Shown piece after piece: positions 24,491 through 35,594 of a stretch of 64,000 nucleotides of DNA (positions within the stretch are counted from its first letter, which is position 1; every line of letters starts with the position of its first letter). The notes beneath the pieces were generated by a model. The model did not search any database and was not told the DNA's origin. It saw only the letters and a list, made by a program, of their open reading frames with translations. A program made the position numbers and the translations under genes. The stretch is from NCBI RefSeq assembly GCF_933775445.1, contig NC_065876.1:7998001-8062000 (forward strand), in the 5' to 3' direction. Source of the DNA: Argentina anserina (lineage: Eukaryota; Streptophyta; Magnoliopsida; Rosales; Rosaceae).

Positions 24491-25182
24491 GAGTGCTAAT
24501 TTGGTACACAGGCCTTGTATATACACGGCTCACCTACACCGTTAGATTTCACATGTGGAAAACTTAGTAGATTGTTGGGGTTGACGCGCGTTAGCCTCCA
24601 AATAGAGGCGATTCAAGGTGAGCAGTGCTTCTGGAGCAGCATCCAGCTTTTCTGGTTCGGTGGGGTTGAATTCGGCGGGCAAAGGTGAGAGAGTGGAGAC
24701 GGTTACAAAAAGGGATTTGAGGGAGTGGATGATTTGGGTTTCGGTGAGTGATGAGGGGATAGAGATTCTGGAAGAACTTTGGTCTTTGAAATGGGCGAAG
24801 GAGGAGGAGATGATCATGGGATCATGGTAATCGGAGTTGTAGAATAGGGAATGAAGATGAGATGATTTTCATTTCTAATTACTTCTTCTTTTCTTTTTGG
24901 CTGGAAAAGCTAAAAATCGGGTTTGGTTCTTCTCCTCCGATCTATTCGAAGGCCACTGCGGGAGAAATTTGTGGATTGATATCGATAGAGGGAAGGTAGA
25001 GGAAGGTTTATGTGGTGGTGCACAGCCTTGAAGACGTCGGGACGGTGGAGCTGGGTTTTTAGCGGTCGGAGCTGTTAAGCTCTACGGAAGAAAAGAGCCG
25101 AAGAACTCCAACTAGCACCTATAGCGCGTGGTTGCACTTCTAACCCGTGTATATACACGGCCCGTGTACCGAATAAGTTTCG
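24491..25182. mobile_element. MULE-type element, possible Pack-MULE
   Basis: Exact 9-base flanks TTTTGCATA (24482-24490 and 25183-25191). Inverted ends of about 45 bases share TTGGTACAC and TGTATATACACGG. The body has coding-like sequence on the minus strand (24542-24817), as expected if a host exon was picked up. It lies inside the 2.6-kb insertion, itself inside the copia element. Confidence 0.7.
24542..24817 (-). pseudogene. Possible captured host exon
   Basis: A 91-codon frame beginning MIISSSFAHFKDQSSS, preceded by pyrimidine-rich leader-like sequence, with plant-like codon use and no low complexity. The family is not recognised. The frame stops shortly before the left inverted end, so any native protein would be cut off. 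I infer capture from its place between MULE ends; a chance frame cannot be excluded. Confidence 0.3.
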
Positions 25183-25504
25183 TTTTGCATAATATAGGTG
25201 TAGATTTTTGGACAATGGGGAGCCATGATTTTGTGAGAAAGAGAAAAAAAATGGTGTAGTTAATTCTCAACTAAAAAGATGAGATCTAGTTGTGATAGAA
25301 CAATGTGTTGCTCCTTCCTTATTTCTCCATAAAATTAGCTCGGAAAATTACCGGAATTTCACATTTTTCTCTTCTTCATTATTCCACTTCAAGATACCTA
25401 AAAACAAATAAAGTTAATTAAAAATATAAAAACATAACAAAATAGCTAAGTAAAAGGAATAATTAACACAATAAAAGTCACATAAATATGCGACTATCAT
25501 TTCA

Positions 25505-25770
25505 TGGTGCTCTAAGCAACAGCCCATGGTAGCTCGTTTTAGTGTCTAGGCTGAGTACCGCTCTCTTGCTCATGCCTCTGCTGAAACATCTTGGTTAGGC
25601 TATCTTCTGTTTGAACTTGGTGTGAATGTTAAATTTCCGATCATATTGCATTGTGACAACCATAGTGCTACCTACATGGCCTCTAACCATGTTTTTCATG
25701 TTCGAACAAAACACATTGAGCTTGATTATCATTTTGTTCGTGAGAATGTTGCACTTGGGAGTCACCTAGT
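25505..25770 (+). pseudogene. Second half of copia RNase H
   Basis: Resumes the RNase H interrupted at 22900: 'AEYRSLAHASAE', 'HCDNHSATYMASN', then 'RTKHIELDYHFVRENVALGS'. One stop (TAG near 25551) lies before AEYRS. The match to copia ends at about 25765, where gypsy gag sequence starts on the other strand, so the C-terminus, purine tract and start of the 3' LTR are lost. Confidence 0.75.
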
Positions 25771-27824
25771 CCTTGAGCTGTATACAAATATGAGTATCAT
25801 GAGTCCAAACGTTGTGAAACTTACAATACCGTTTACCTTTAACTTCTTCCACAGTCTGGAACTCAGTCCATGGTACAATGGTTTCACCCTCAGCAATAAG
25901 CTTGTCCAAGATCTCATGAGCCCAGGAAGCATCATAAGTGTATTCAGCAAACTTGGAGGGGCGATGAGCCTTCAAAGGTGTTGTCAATGGTGTAACTTCC
26001 ACCACTGACACTATAGGGAATGGATCTATATCAACCCATGCTGCAGCTCTTTCAGTATCTACCCCAAGCATACCTCTGTTAATCCAGTTTGCAGCTGATC
26101 CTTGAGCTTAACACAGTCGGCTGTTTGGTGATTGAACAAGTTGTGAAACTTGCAGTACTTTTTTCTTTCTATCTGTGCTGCAGTAGGCATTGTAGTATCA
26201 TGATTCACTCTTCCACTCGCGAACAATTCATCCAAAATCTTTGGAGCCTTGTGAGCATTGTAGGTATACGACTCATACTCAGGCTTGGTGAATGCTGCTG
26301 TAGAAATCTTGACAGTGTCTCTAGCATCTTCAAAGCCTTGGACTTCAATGCCTGACTTCCAGCTATCTCCACTGCAGCTACTTCATCATCTACCTCCTCG
26401 ACCCACTGCTCTGCATATGGATATGCTGTGTAGAAATGATCTACATGCGAGTAGATGGTGGAAACCCTTTTAGTTCCAGATGGAACTGCATAGCGTGGTT
26501 TCAAAGTACCAGGGTAATAGGACACAGGCGGACCTTTTGGAACTCTGGCACTGTCCTCCATCTCCCTGAGGAACACTTGGTAGCTTCTTACCTTGTTCAT
26601 TAAGTCTGCCATGCTAGAAAAATAGGCATCATGATGTTTGGCCCGCTGACGGGTTTCCAAACCCTTTATAGCTATTCGAATGACATCTTGTTCCGCGAGT
26701 AGTGTTCTGCACTTTGCTTGCTGAACCTTGAACCTCTTCAGGAACTCCACTGCCGACTCCATTGGTTGTTGATACATGGAAGTCAAAGATGACAAATCCA
26801 CCTCAGGCTCAACACTTCCAAAGGTCGTTTTAAACATTGTTTCGAGTATGGACCAATCTGAAATGGATCTTGGTGCTAACTTAGAGAACCAGGATAGCGC
26901 CGGTCCCGATAGGGATGAACCGAAATCCCTCATCTTGAAGACTGGATCAGATGCATATGGCCCGCAATCACTGTGAAAATGGGAGATGTGCTCAGCTGCA
27001 TTCTCAGACCCCTTTCCTGAGAAAGTCTGGAACTTGATTGGTCGATAACCCGAGGGCCAAGGACATGCTGTCACCCATTATGGGAATGGGCTTGTATAGG
27101 ATATGTTCGCGGCAGCATGACCATGAATGGTCCTCACACTCTCTTGGATCATCTTCTGAACCTGCTCTTTGGTAAGGATCTGGCCATCTTCTACTTCTTT
27201 CTCAGGCTCTTCTCGATACTCATCTTGACGCTCGCGACGAAACTGGTGCTGACACTCTTGTGTCCCGCTTGGTTGAAGAAGTGCCACTACCCTCTGAAGT
27301 GCTTCAAACTAGGGTGTGTTTGAATGTCTTGAATTTCCAAACGTGAACCTTCCCCTTTTAGCCTTCGTCTTCTTCTTCCTTGTGAGTTTGATGGGCACGG
27401 TATCTGATTTGTCAGCCTCATCATTTTTGGCCTCATCCTCTTCACCGTCGTCGTCGTCACCGGCGTTAGCCTTCTTGTTGGACTTAGCCTTTTTGGTGGC
27501 CTTATGCTTGTCATGGTTCTGCTTCTCGTAAAGCCCAGTGACAGTCCGTTGTATTCCTAACGCTTCTTCGATTTGCTTAAACCGCTCGTCCTAGCCTTCA
27601 AACTCTAAACGAGCATTGTTTGCGTGCTCGTTAGCACTTAGAACCAGCTTCTTCAATATGTCGTTGGTCTCAGCCAGATGCTGACCCTGTATCGACTGTA
27701 GTTGCGACACATTATCCAACGTTCTCTCGACCGCAGTCATTCTCTCGCCGAATGACTCCTCCAATGACTTGACTACCTTTGTCAACTCCTTGAAAGCTGT
27801 TTGCATGTCTTCCGATGTCGCCAT
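25766..27824 (-). pseudogene. Ty3/gypsy gag remnant with duplicated C-terminal module
   Basis: Likely start at 27824 (MATSEDMQTAF), with an N-terminal coiled-coil-like stretch followed by a lysine/acidic region (27290-27500). Next comes the gag core in a 289-codon open frame (26205-27074) with 'FQTFSGKGSENAAEHISHF' and 'ALSWFSKLAPRSI', as in plant Ty3/gypsy gag. Two zinc-knuckle-like modules follow: 'YCKFHNLFNHQTADC' (about 26110-26160) and 'YCKFHNVWTHDTHIC' (about 25775-25825). Each is preceded by a similar 'YTY-A---A--ILD-L-A-G' stretch. Several stops break it. Pol and the 3' LTR are absent; sequence ends at the copia junction. Confidence 0.75.
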
Positions 27825-27985
27825 CACTCCAAATTTTAGTAATGCATCAACCGTTGTTAAACCTCTGCAAGTCGCTGTGTTGTGAGGAACACAATGCGAG
27901 TGCTCTGGTTTCAAGCAAGGAGGATATCCTCTCGAGTAAGGATTCCGGCTTGCTATCTTGACATGGTCCCACTGGGCGTGCCAAA

Positions 27986-28815
27986 TGTTCGAGCTGGGAA
28001 AAAAGATTTCCTCATGGAACAATCAGCAAGCCCCGGTTTTGAACCCTAGATGGTTCTAACCTTCGTTCTCTGTTATTGCTTGGCGTGCCAGTACCTTTGA
28101 GTTAGGTACAACTCTTGTTTGTTGATGATGATTGTGCTCACGTACTGTCTTCTTCTCGAACGATTGTTCCGCAGTTGCTGATAAACCGCTGAAGTTCAAA
28201 TGACCTATACACAACCAGAGTTGCTAGGTACATTTCACTCCACCTCAAGTAGATGGCCGATCTTACTTTAGACCGTTTGGGAAAAAGCAGAGCTTATAAT
28301 GTGTCGTTGATAGCGGGACTCTCCTGCTGTAGGGAATTTCTGACTAGTGCAGACTTTTGTGTTTGCTAGAAGCTAGGCTAGCGACTCGATGGACTTGACT
28401 CTAGTTGCCGAAGTTAATCGAACTTGTTGCTACATGCAGCGCGAGGCGTACATCTGGGTAGCTCTGCTCCGATAGGAGACTTGGTTGCCGAAACTAATCG
28501 GACTTTTGCTCCGTGGGGAGACTTGACTATGCGGTTGCGCGATAGTTTGTTTGACGTTGTGTGTGTGTTATTCTGCACATTCGACCCCCTTATATAGAGA
28601 ACATAGATTGTTCTTTATTGCGGATCAAGTCTTGAGAACCTCTTAGTTTATTTGGATTCACCTTTCTTATTCAACTCAGATTTTATACAGCATCAGTCCC
28701 GAAATCTATTCCAATAAGGAATGTAATCTTGCTCTTCGAAAGATTTTCTCCAAATAACCGGTCCACGAACCTAAAAAATATAGATAATACCGGAGTATTA
28801 TTTTAGGCTCAAACA
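27986..28815 (-). repeat. 5' LTR of truncated gypsy element
   Basis: On the minus strand it starts TGTTTGAGCC and ends GCTCGAACA, 830 bases. It is followed at once by TTTGGCACGCCCAGTGGGAC (27985 downward), which resembles primer-binding sequences of Tat/Athila-type gypsy elements. Its outer end abuts the copia 3' LTR at 28816. No partner LTR is in the window. Confidence 0.7.
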
Positions 28816-29021
28816 ATTACCTCTCCTTCGTCTCAGCTCCACCTTTGAGCATGATTCTCTCCACTGATATTAGCATAAAATTGTGTGATTGATACACTGA
28901 TATGAATCTCTATAATTATATCTTTTATTACTGTATATTTCCTTACGTAATAGGCTCAGAATCACACTATAAATCTTGTATATTGTAATCATTTTGAATC
29001 AATGGAAAATACATTTCTACA
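28816..29021 (+). repeat. 3' LTR of nested copia, first bases missing
   Basis: Aligns with 19184-19399 from about the twelfth base on. Its first bases were lost with the gypsy deletion. It ends CATTTCTACA and is followed by AGATA, matching the left flank. Confidence 0.75.
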
Positions 29022-29026
29022 AGATA

Positions 29027-29440
29027 TAACCCAATAACCATTCTCAAAGCATAACATTATTTTACAAAATAACTATTTCTTGTACCGTGTGTCATGACTA
29101 AGTAAGAATCAAAAGCAGCAAATCTTGCACAGATCACAGCAGCAAATCTGCCAGCTTATTGCATGATATCCTCGGGTCTGACAAATTAAAAGGATATTAC
29201 AACATCCATTACACGTTTTTAACCAAGTCATTAGATTACCTACTAATAGAAACCTTCTACCATGATTTCATCTAGATGATAAAAATGCATGAGTACTAAA
29301 GTACATAGGGTATTAAATGCGTAAAGGATCGATCAAATAATGAGGGTGCTAGCAAGCTCTCTATCCTTCTTATCTACCATGCTTCATCTTCCCAACTAGT
29401 ATTACATCTTTCCTAACTCACCTCAGTCCCAAAGCCTTTA
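29027..29440. other. Intergenic, no feature seen
   Basis: Unique-looking AT-rich sequence between the copia element and the next MULE; no frame or repeat seen. Confidence 0.5.
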
Positions 29441-30125
29441 TTCATAAAGGCAAAACTTTAAGAACAGTACACGAATTTTATTCTATTAAAAATTAAGATT
29501 ATTCAACTTACAAAACTATCACATAAGTACATGAAGTATCATATTTGAATCAATTTAAGTACATTCCGTTGTTGGTTCCATTAGTTTGTATATTTTCCAT
29601 CACACTCATGAGGACAAATTTGTCTCTTCAAATGACAAAAATGTTAAAAAAAAAAGAAGAAAAAAAAGGTTGGCATTGTAACACAGATTTAGCATTCTGG
29701 ACAACCTCACCATCTCCTCTCCTCATTACCAAAATTCTTCATCTTAGATTTCACCTCATTTACTCACAAGGATAGCACAATGTCTTAATGACTAATCAAT
29801 CGAACACCCATAATCTTAAATGAAGACGGAATCATTTCGTAGAGATCAATTTTCCTCAAAGAAGATTTGAACACCAGAATACCCAAATGGATGAATTAAT
29901 CAACCCAAATCAATATATATACCAAAACCTATAACTTCTTATACACTAATCAATCAAACCAAACAAGTATATAATATAGATGATCAATCAATATTGATCA
30001 ATAAATTATTGATTGAACCGGTAATTCAATCAACCAAATTAAATCCCACTTTTGCTAACCCCCTCTTCTAACTTTTCGAAACCAACCGCGCGTAGACTTG
30101 CCCTTCTTGAATTTTTGTAGATTTT

Positions 30126-30600
30126 GAGAATTGAAAAGATACTCAAATTGCAATTGTAAACATACTCAAACGATAGAAAGATACTCAGTTTGAAAGAAAC
30201 ACACGCCCACACTGGAAACACTCTCAAATACAATAGAAACTCGCATCAGAAAGGATTAAAGAAAGATACTCAAACGAGAATTGAAAAGATACTCAAAGTG
30301 CAATAGTAAACATACTCAAACGATAGAAAGATACTCAGTTTGAAAGAAACACACGCCCACACTGGAAACACTCTCAAATACAATAGAAACTCGCATCAGA
30401 AAGGATTACAGAAAGATACTCAAACGAGAATTGAAAAGATACTCAAAGTGCAATAGTAAAAGCCTTACAGAAAGATACTCAAACGAGAATTGAAAAGATA
30501 CTCAAAGTGCAATAGTAAACATACTCAAACGATAGAAAGATACTCAGTTTGAAAGAAACACACGCCCACACTGGAAACACTCTCAAATTCAAGAAAAACT
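30126..30600. repeat. 150-base tandem repeat
   Basis: Unit starts (GAGAATTGAAAAGATACTC) at 30126, 30276 and 30426 give a period of 150, and a shortened copy starts at 30485. Adjacent units are nearly identical. Within each unit AGATACTCAAA recurs. The near identity means the array is recent. Confidence 0.85.
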
Positions 30601-30710
30601 CGCATCGAGAGCCGTTCAGAAATGGTTGTTATCATGTTAGGATTGTTTTGCGTTTTGGGTTGGAAGACATAGCCGAAGGGTTGCGTTCCACACAGAACGT
30701 TCCTCACTTC

Positions 30711-30775
<65 letters not shown>

Positions 30776-30796
30776 TATATATATATATATATATAT
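30711..30796. repeat. Compound microsatellite (TG)n(AG)n(AT)n
   Basis: About ten TG, then some twenty AG, then about a dozen AT dinucleotides in direct succession. Confidence 0.95.
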
Positions 30797-30989
30797 GAAT
30801 GATTTGGTATTCAAATTACACGATACCCTTTGTTTATTTGATAATTTCCCACTTAGTAATGACATGTGCTTAAATTAAGTCGGGTTCAATAATTCACGTA
30901 TTTATGTGATAGTTTTGTAAGTTGAGTAATCTTAATTCTCAGTGGAGTAAAGTCTGTATACTGTTGTTAAAATTTTGTCTTTCATAAAT

Positions 30990-33722
30990 CTAAACGACCA
31001 TAGGTACCATTGTTTGGATCTCTTCCAAAATTCATGTTTTTTTTAGCTCCCAAACCACACACCTCTCATCAGAACAAAAGAAAAAAAACACACTTCTCAC
31101 GATGTCCTTCATCTAAAGATTACATGCTTTACAAATTGTCACTTCTATCAATGAGGAGCTACCAAGAAGACAGAACAACAAGTTTCCTAAACGACTAGCC
31201 AGAACTACGATCTTTCGAAGTTAATTGAGCCTAGTCTTCCGTGACTCAATCAAAGGGTACCAGTTTTATATTATTATCGTACAAGCATCACCAAAAATTA
31301 AAAAAAAATTCCCTAACACAATTCAAATTAAATCTCGAGAGAGACGGTGATTAATTAATTGCAGTAAGGTGATAACACTATTTCACGTAATATTCAAACG
31401 TCATGGAAACCTTTTAACGGGGTTTTTCGACACCATCGTCAAACGTAGTTAAAACCGGCATCGTGCTTTCACGGAATATGTCACGGCGTTTGAATGACGT
31501 CATAGAATATTTTTCATGTCCATTGATCTTTTTTGAAATTTTTAAATAAAAATTATATAAATTATTTTATGATTATATGTAGAAAATCAAAAATCTGTAC
31601 CAGAGATTCAGAATAAAAATACCCAATCTACAATACTTTAGTGTAATTTAAATTGTTCCTCTACAATTCATAATTTCACAAATGGTAGTTAATAGAAAGA
31701 AACACATCTAAAAATACAAGTTGCTCTAAGGTACAAACACAGCATAAAATACAAGCTACTCTAAGGGTACCCCGTAAAATGGCACCCGTATAGATGTCGA
31801 ATTGGAAAAACAAACGTCATTGAAAGATTTTATGTACTAGTGAAGGTACGTGGCTAAATCACAGTATTTACGTACTGAAGAAAGATTAGCAACTGCATAG
31901 TAATCATCTTTATCAATTTCATCATGTCATTCTCTTTATCAATACCCAACTGAGGTTGGAGAAATATCATGTCAGGAACATTCCTTGTTAATTAAGAAAC
32001 AGAAGGAAGTTGATCTTAGACGAAGAAGGTAAGAAAAACAGTTTATAAACATGAAAGTATAAAATGGAATGAGTAATGTGTATTGTGTGGTGCAGTTGCT
32101 TCTATTTAGTTGAAGTTTCTATAGTAGAGTATGGTAGTATGCATACATCTCATATACATTAGTAGGAGGACTTTAGTATTAAATAACAATATTAAAAATC
32201 TTAAGAAACTACGAAACTATGCTTGCTAATTAAATCTAATTGACTCAGACAATATGATGCGTAAAAAACTCAAGAATACAGAATCTAAAATATACAATGT
32301 GATTGGTAAATAGATGCAGGACACCTTTCATAAGACAAGACAAGACATTACAAAGCTGAGAACCAAATAGATGCCGGACACCTTTCATCCCTTTCACTGG
32401 AAATAGCTGCTCTCTAGCCTGCATGTGCAATATAAAAAAACAACGACCAATCACAATATTGGTAAAATGCAGCTGCAATAGCTGCACCAAAATTATGCAT
32501 ATAGTGATATTCTAGAGTGATTTAACTGTATATTGCTACTTGATATCTTTAAATCATAATTAGTAAGATACAAGGTCATAACAACTCATGACCTAAGTAG
32601 CACGGACACGGACACAAGCGTCTGTATTGGACACGATTTGATAGGTAGATACGGCGTATCCAATTTTTTTTAGACACGGACATGTGGTAGACATGTTAAT
32701 TAAATATTATTTTTAATATATATAAATCTAAGTTATATAGTTTCTTAATTTAAAAAATTTAAACAAAGATTCAAACCAATTACTAAAATATTGATTTTTG
32801 AGGAAAATCCGACCTCCTAAAAATATATTTTGATAAATTTTCAAGAATTTTTTTTAGTAATATAAATTTTAAATTATTTGGATAGTTATATCTATTAAAA
32901 TGTGCATCAATATACACAAAAGTAATTCATGAGGAATGACTAAGGAGTTCACATCTTCTTGGAGTAACCAAAGTTCGAATCACACTATGTGCAATTTTGT
33001 GATTTTATTACACTTGCGTGTCCAGATCGTATCCAAACAAGGATACGCCTGTCCGAAATATATCAAAATAAACATACGTGTGTCCAGCATATTTGAGCGT
33101 ATCGTGTCTGTATTGGACACGCAATACGTGTGGTGTTGGACGTGTTCGAGTTTTCCTCGAATGATTTCTCGCTTGGTCGTTGTCCCAGCAGACAATGATT
33201 CTTTCTGCACTCCCCCCATAACATCGTTTAATCATTATTCTTCCACTCTGTAGAAGAAGTTCACAATGCCAGAGATCAAGACACCCCATGTTTGCGTAGC
33301 GTCGAAAAAGAATACAGTTGATTCTCGTTAAACATGATTGACGATCAAATCTCAGCAACTGCACCTTTTATTTGGTTATGGTGCTGATCAGTCAATCGAC
33401 AATCACATCTCAGCAACAACACGATTTATTTCCATCGAAAAAAAACAACACCATTTATTTGGTTATGGTTCTGATCAGTTAATTCATAAACCACACCACC
33501 CGCTAGTTCATCTTGAAACAGTTCAAGATTACTGCAGTCATCACTGGCTAAAATGTCTGTATGAAGCTTGAACAAATATTCATTGTAATGAACTAATCAA
33601 ACTGCATACGAATTACTTCATAAGACCATAAATTTACAAGAACTTGTCCAACAATATAGATATTTATTCTCATTACAGTTCTTTATTCCTAGTAAACTCT
33701 CATTTATTCATAAGGAGATAAT
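30990..33722. other. 2.7 kb without supported genes
   Basis: No frame resembles a protein I know. There are local duplications: a 24-base AAATAGATGC-GGACACCTTTCAT unit twice near 32310-32395, CGTCTGTATTGGACACG-type repeats at 32617-32640 and 33105-33125, and a TTATTTGGTTATGG unit at about 33367 and 33457. The GGACACG repeats resemble remnants of an old DNA element, but the ends are not clear. The 3' end of the glutathione peroxidase transcript must reach into the right edge. Confidence 0.45.
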
Positions 33723-35228
33723 TCAAGCAACCCCCAACAGTTTTTTCACATCCTTCTGCAAACACAAAGACCAACAAAAAGATGTTAAGACCTAAAAGAC
33801 AATCAGCATAACCAAATTCAAACAAAGAGTAGCGTATACATGCACTGCATTGGCAAAAATTGGTTCTGTACCTCAATGCTAAGAGGAGAAGTTGTTGGGG
33901 CATAACGGTCGACAACATTCCCATCCTTATCAACCAGGAATTTGGAGAAGTTCCACTTGATGCTGTCACCAAAGAGTGCGCCTTTGCTCGATTTCAAGAA
34001 CTTGTATAATGGAGTGGCTTTGTCACCATTCACATCCACCTAATATGGGGAGAGAAAAACATAAAAAAGCGATTCCCCACATAGTTAATGAATCGGTTCC
34101 CTTCTACCACCTAGAAATTGTAACTCCTCTCATACCTTGTCAAAGATGGGATACTCGGCCTTAAAGCGAGTGCACGCAAACTCTACAATCTCGTCATTAG
34201 ACCCCGGCTCCTGAGCTCCAAACTGATTGCACGGGAATGCCAAAATCTCCAAACCTAAAGCGACCATCAGGCGCAAACTTTAGATGGCATCAAAAAGAAC
34301 AGGGTCCAATAATAGGCCAACTAAAAAAGGTACTCAGGAAGGAAAACCTTGAGTTTTGTATTTCTCATACAACTGAGCCAGCTCTGTGTAGTTAGAATTG
34401 GTCAAGCCACTGCATCAAAAATTAAAATAGCAAAATCCCTATAAGCAACTTGAAGGAACAACAAAAGCAGAGAAATAGCTGCCAGTTTTAAAACGAGGGC
34501 GACCACGACTAAAGGCCTATCTAGCTTAACATCACAAAACTGAATCCTTGAAATTGCTACCAAGACAAATCTGATTGCCATTTGAATTATGTGCCCCAAC
34601 TTAAATGAACAACCAAACTAAGTTTAATCAACTGGAGAATAAAGAAGGCATGACATACCATTGTGATGCAACATTGACAATGAGAAGGACCTTTCCTTTG
34701 TAGGTGCTGAGATCAACATCGTTGCCCCTGGCATCCTGCAACAGAGACAAACATCATTGAACTGATTTGCACAACCTAGTAACATACTAACAAGACAACA
34801 ACTTAAAAAAGAGACCCCTTTACTTGTCAATTGCTGCAATCAAAATGGGACATCATAGTTTTAAGAATCAGTATTATCAGCTTTTAATTCTACTGATCAT
34901 ATCAATGTTTCTCATTTTCGGATTCAAGCGAAACACAAACTGAACTATACATGACAATCTGACATTCATTATCAAAATTATTTCTTAAACAAAAGAAACA
35001 GAAACCAACCTTGACAGTGAAGTCGTGGACGGTTTTCTTGTCGGATTGGCTGGCCATTGTGCGATGGGATCGAAAAGACGAAACTGGGGCGGAAGAGACT
35101 GCCTTGATCGAGGGAATACACGAAGGACGCAAAAGGGTATTCTTGGAAGGAATATTCTTGGGCAAAAGAAGAGAAGCGGCGACGGTGAGATTTCTACGGA
35201 AGAGAAAACGAGAAGAAGAAGAGAGCAT
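33723..35228 (-). CDS. GPX6: Glutathione peroxidase (PHGPx type), organelle-targeted
   Basis: Six exons: 35228-35010, 34735-34659, 34409-34348, 34254-34136, 34039-33872, 33755-33723. All introns are GT-AG and the joined frame is 225 codons plus stop, intact. It reduces lipid and other hydroperoxides with thioredoxin in plants. The catalytic Cys is residue 99 ('VASQCGLTN', codon split TG/T across intron 2). Gln134 is in 'FGAQEPG' and Trp188-Asn189 in 'KWNFSKF'; the resolving Cys147 is in 'FACTRF'. Residues 1-57 are Ser/Arg-rich with few acids, a mitochondrial or plastid transit peptide. Met58 (MASQSDKK) could start a cytosolic form. Overall it is closest in my memory to Arabidopsis GPX6, so the symbol is by analogy. 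A TATAAA sits at 35264-35269. Confidence 0.93.
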
Positions 35229-35594
35229 CTGAGATGACCGGAAAGTTGAGAGAGCCTCTCACCTTTATAGCGTCAAGTCAGAAACTTAGAAAGGTCAAGT
35301 TTTGTTTTCTTTCTTTTTTCGAATAAAAAGGTCAAGACCTTTGTAGGTCGATGCAGACGTGGGGGTTTGTAGAGTCCCACGTATGTGGTGTAGAAGCTCA
35401 CACGTGGAAACGCGAGCACGGAGTTGTTTGTCTTGGAAATGGGGGATAATGGACGGCTGGGATTGCTGCATCATGGTGGATGTTATAGTGTGTGAACGGT
35501 GATGATTCGGGGGAGTATGTGACGTCAGCGGTGATGGGTGTGTGGGTGTGAACAATGTGAATCGGATATATATATATATATTTTTTTTGTTTTT
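35229..35594 (-). promoter_or_regulatory. Upstream region of glutathione peroxidase
   Basis: Immediate 5' flank of the peroxidase gene. A TATAAA on the minus strand (35264-35269) lies only 36 bases before the ATG, which would give a very short leader, so the main start site may be elsewhere. A CACGTGT motif (reverse ACACGTG, about 35399-35405) resembles an ABRE/G-box core. The region ends at the MULE edge at 35595. Confidence 0.4.

Larger units (their letters stand above)
22903..25499 (-). mobile_element. Non-coding 2.6-kb insertion in copia RNase H
   Basis: TTTCA flanks both sides (22898-22902, 25500-25504). Deleting the insert and one TTTCA restores the copia reading frame across the join. 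The minus-strand start TGATAGTCGCATATTTATG and the 5-base duplication suggest an LTR-type retroelement without genes, but I find no second LTR and the other end reads CGCCTAT rather than CA. It contains a minisatellite (24166-24440) and a MULE-type element (24491-25182). Class unresolved. Confidence 0.6.
19184..29021 (+). mobile_element. Ty1/copia element with nested insertions
   Basis: The two LTRs (19184-19399, 28816-29021) share most of their sequence. AGATA flanks both outer ends (19179-19183, 29022-29026). A tRNA-Met-type primer site (GGTATCAG at 19401) follows the 5' LTR. Plus-strand gag, protease, integrase, reverse transcriptase and RNase H pieces follow in copia order. RNase H is split by an insertion at 22903-25499. 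A gypsy element sits at about 25770-28815, and the copia sequence between RNase H and the start of the 3' LTR is missing. The 5' LTR starts TA rather than TG, so its first base is inferred from the duplication. Confidence 0.8.
29450..30980. mobile_element. MULE-like element with internal satellite
   Basis: Inverted ends of about 90 bases or more: left GCAAAACTTTAAGAACAG, right in reverse AGACAAAATTTTAACAACAG, both continuing to CAACTTACAAAACTATCACA. Flanks TTCATAAAG (29441-29449) and TTCATAAAT (30981-30989) agree at 8 of 9 bases. There is no transposase. The body holds a 150-base tandem repeat and a compound microsatellite. Confidence 0.65.

Noticed and set aside
32936..33364. Overlapping frames on both strands (105 and 118 codons)
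   Set aside because: They cover short GGACACG-type repeats; neither looks coding. A GTTCGAATC motif at about 32970 was considered as a SINE B box but lacks a convincing A box.
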